64,000 bases of DNA from Periplaneta americana. Its lineage: Eukaryota > Arthropoda > Insecta > Blattodea > Blattidae. The translations under genes and the position numbers were made by a program. The DNA lies in NCBI RefSeq assembly GCF_040183065.1, contig NC_091120.1, positions 15,207,708 through 15,271,707 on the forward strand, in the 5' to 3' direction. The number at the start of each line of letters is the position of its first letter. Positions within the stretch are counted from its first letter, which is position 1. A model generated the notes under the pieces. That model ran no database searches, had not been told where the DNA came from, and saw only the letters and a program-made list of their open reading frames with translations. Shown here piece by piece: positions 61,621 to 64,000 of the stretch.

Positions 61621-62201
61621 AATAGTTCAAACGTATTTTCACTGATTTTAGAAAGCTATTAGTACCTACTTCCTTAAGGAAAAACTATATAGAGAAAATT
61701 GAATTTTCTACATTTTTTTAAGATATAGCTTTCATTTTTTTGTACACATCTATCTAAGCAACCTAATAGAGTTTACCAAATTAATTAATTGGGGGGGGGG
61801 GAATTTTCAAAATTCTACTCATACAAATATCAATCAGTCTGAATATTTTTATACAGCACCACTAGGAAAAGAACTATGCATTTAATTCATTTTAAATAAT
61901 TTGTGAAATAAACCTACTTTTTAAAATTTATTTTGTTTATGTCACATATATTTTTTCTCTTAAAAGTTGGAGTGTTAGAAAATAATACATGCACAGAATT
62001 GTTGAGCATGGTATAGTGAATATAAAGAAAAAAATTCAGTTTTATAGCTACAGTATTGTAGAAGCTGTAATGATTTGGATGAAGAGAAATACACAAAATA
62101 TTATAGCAGAGAAAAATGGCTTTTAAGTTGACACTTCAGGAGCACAGATCTTTAATTATGACGTCATTAGGAGGGTATCCAATTGTCTTATGCCTTTGAA
62201 T
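61621..62201. other. no recognised feature
   Basis: AT-rich sequence with a G run at about 61791-61801. Confidence 0.35.
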
Positions 62202-62212
62202 TTTGCAAATGT

Positions 62213-63147
62213 TGATTGGTTGGTTTCTAATGCCAGGCATTTGACAATAAAGTCATTTGACCTCTTGCACTCCAATATTTTTCAAAGATATTATCATGAC
62301 CAGCCACTGAAGCACAGATTTTGAGGTGTTCCGAATCCATTTCTTGGTTTGAGTTGCACAATGGGCAGTTAAGGGACTGATATATTCTAATTCTATGCAG
62401 GTGTTTGGCCAAACAATCATGGCCTGTTGCCAATCTAAATGCAGCTATAGACGATTTTCGTGGTACATCGGGAATTAACTGTGGATTTTGATGCAGAGAG
62501 TTCCATTTTTTCCCTTGAGATTGTGCTATAAAATTTTGTTTATTGAAGTCTAAGTATGTAGATTTAATAAATCTTTTCACAGAGTAATAAGTAGATTTAG
62601 TAACAGGTCTGTAAGTAGCAGTGCTGCCCTTCTTTGCTAAAGCATCCGCATTCTCGTTTCCCAGGATTCCACAATGGGATGGTATCCATTGGAATACAAT
62701 TCTTTTATTGAATGATATTAATCGAGAGAGCATTTTAGTTATTTCTGCTGTTTGAGATGAAGGTGTGTGTTTAGAGACTATTGATAGAATAGCTGCTTTG
62801 GAGTCTTGACAATATAACTGCATTCTTAAATTTATTGATGTGGCATAGAAGATTCCTGAGACTTTCCCTTATTGCAATGATTTCTCCATCAAAACTTGTT
62901 GTTCCATACCCAAGAGATCTATAAAGTGAGAAGAGACAGCACGTAACACCTGCACCGGCACCTTGTTCTCTGGAGATCAAGGATCCGTCGGTGTATAAAT
63001 GAAGCCAGTTTTGTGGAGGGTACCTAATATTAATTGTCTCTAAAGACAATTGTTTTAGTATTTCAGTGTTTACTTCTGATTTCAGTATTTCTTCTGTTAA
63101 ATTTAGATTATATTCTATGTTTAATAGAGTTAAAGGGTTTGGTTTAA
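62213..63147 (-). mobile_element. LINE family 2 (RNase H type), 5'-truncated copy with 11-bp TSD
   Basis: The minus strand encodes a C-terminal RNase H domain: [32 protein letters not shown], then after a one-base slip near 62800 [13 protein letters not shown] and [20 protein letters not shown]. These supply the Asp/Glu/Asp/His-type residues of RNase H. A Cys/His cluster (CPLCNSNQEMDSEH) follows near the end. TTTGCAAATGT flanks it at 62202-62212 and 63148-63158. The RT domain is lost. Confidence 0.88.
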
Positions 63148-63581
63148 TTTGCAAATGTGTAGAGTAAGATATTAGGAACTATTTACAGAAAAAAATAATA
63201 AATTTTTTGTCCAAAAATACAGTATTTCTCTGTAGGCCTCCCTTAAGAATTGTGATTTTGCAGATACGAAATATTGTCTTGGCAGCAACGAATATGTTCA
63301 CCCTAACACTACTTGAAGTTCTGTATTTCAGCTTAATTATTTTCCATATATGATTACCGGTACTGACCAAGTATTTTCTTCTTAATCCTCATCAATCAGT
63401 AACTTAACTTAGCTTGTTATTTATATAAACTGCTGATGTATAGATATGAATAATACACTTTTTTAAGTAACATTTCATTATAGCTTTTATCAGTGGCGTA
63501 GCATGAAATTTTGAGCAGGGGAAGCTAACTCAAATTGTCTTCCATGTACAGTAGTGGCAAAAAAAAACCGGACCGACCCTT

Positions 63582-63910
63582 GTAGCTGATTTCAGAACCT
63601 TGTTCACTCAGAGCACGATAGACTGGTAACTAAGACTTCCGTGGTTCGAATCTTGCCTGGGAAGGGAACTTTTTTTTTTTGTTCCTTATTCAAATTTATT
63701 CCCAATACTTTTCGATTGCAGCGATATTTTACTACTTAATTAACTTATTATTCCCAGAACATCAATTTTACCTGCAATCGAAAAGTATTGGGAATAAATT
63801 TGAATAAGGAAAAAAAAAAAAGTTTCCTTCCCAGGCAGGATTCGAACCACGAAAGTCTTAGTTACCAGTTTATTGTGCTCTGGAGTGAACAAGGCTCTGA
63901 AATCAGCTAC
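63582..63910. repeat. inverted repeat with tRNA-like B-box arms
   Basis: Arms of about 140 bp (GTAGCTGATTTCAGAACCTT; GGTTCGAATCTTGCC; TATTCAAATTTATTCCCAAT) are inverted around a roughly 50-bp loop. A possible outer pair lies further out (ATGTACAGTAG and CTACTGTACAT). Each arm holds a T-arm-like GGTTCGAATC. Confidence 0.75.
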
Positions 63911-64000
63911 TGTACATATGAGAAAATGTATTGCAAAAATATAGTCTTAAAATAAATAGTAGTCAATGTCAGCAGTCCGAAGATTGGTTGGAACCTCATA

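Overview
The window is animal nuclear DNA, most likely from a large-genome insect. The host genes are split by spliceable introns and buried in LINEs, tRNA-derived SINEs and many families of short inverted-repeat DNA transposons. The mix of LINE and SINE families looks like a cockroach or termite to me, but that is an inference and the species is not established.

Only three host coding units are recognisable. (1) The 5' half of a KCTD9-like BTB gene lies on the minus strand (exons between 1875 and 3412) and runs off the left edge. (2) A gene for epsinR (CLINT1, the Drosophila lqfR orthologue) lies on the plus strand from 6616 to beyond 58687. I could place twelve exons whose phases all agree. 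(3) A single 3.1-kb exon at 39345-42448 encodes the whole of TELO2 (Tel2). It lies inside the CLINT1 intron between exons 10 and 11, on the same strand. Its acceptor phase matches the CLINT1 exon 10 donor exactly, and it has no usable ATG near its N-terminus. It therefore reads as an alternative 3'-terminal exon giving an EpsinR-Tel2 fusion of 1503 residues. A fusion of this kind has been published for Drosophila lqfR; this window shows the same architecture at base level in a genome that looks quite different. This is the main biological result.

Layout: 1-1874, KCTD9 intron holding a mariner remnant and a deleted hAT copy; 1875-3412, KCTD9 exons; 3413-6615, head-to-head intergenic region with a MITE broken by a solo LTR and by a LINE; 6616-7126, CLINT1 exons 1-3; 7127-34065, exons 4-10 among LINEs, SINEs, a DD41D mariner-like element, piggyBac-like and Mutator-like MITEs and a long-TIR element; 34066-39344, a perfect 284-bp palindrome of tRNA-like units, a Tigger-like MITE and a repeat with a 119-bp tandem array; 39345-42448, the Tel2 exon; 42449-52698, MITEs nested three deep, a MITE between duplicated flanks, and a LINE broken by a second LINE and by a TIR element; 52699-58687, CLINT1 exons 11-12, a LINE, a hAT MITE and a 2-kb foldback; 58688-64000, downstream intron or flank with a SINE, MITEs and an RNase H LINE.

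Many insertion boundaries could be fixed from target-site duplications (TSDs) or from an uninterrupted second copy in the window. All element names are superfamily-level calls from motifs, TIRs and TSD length; no database was searched.
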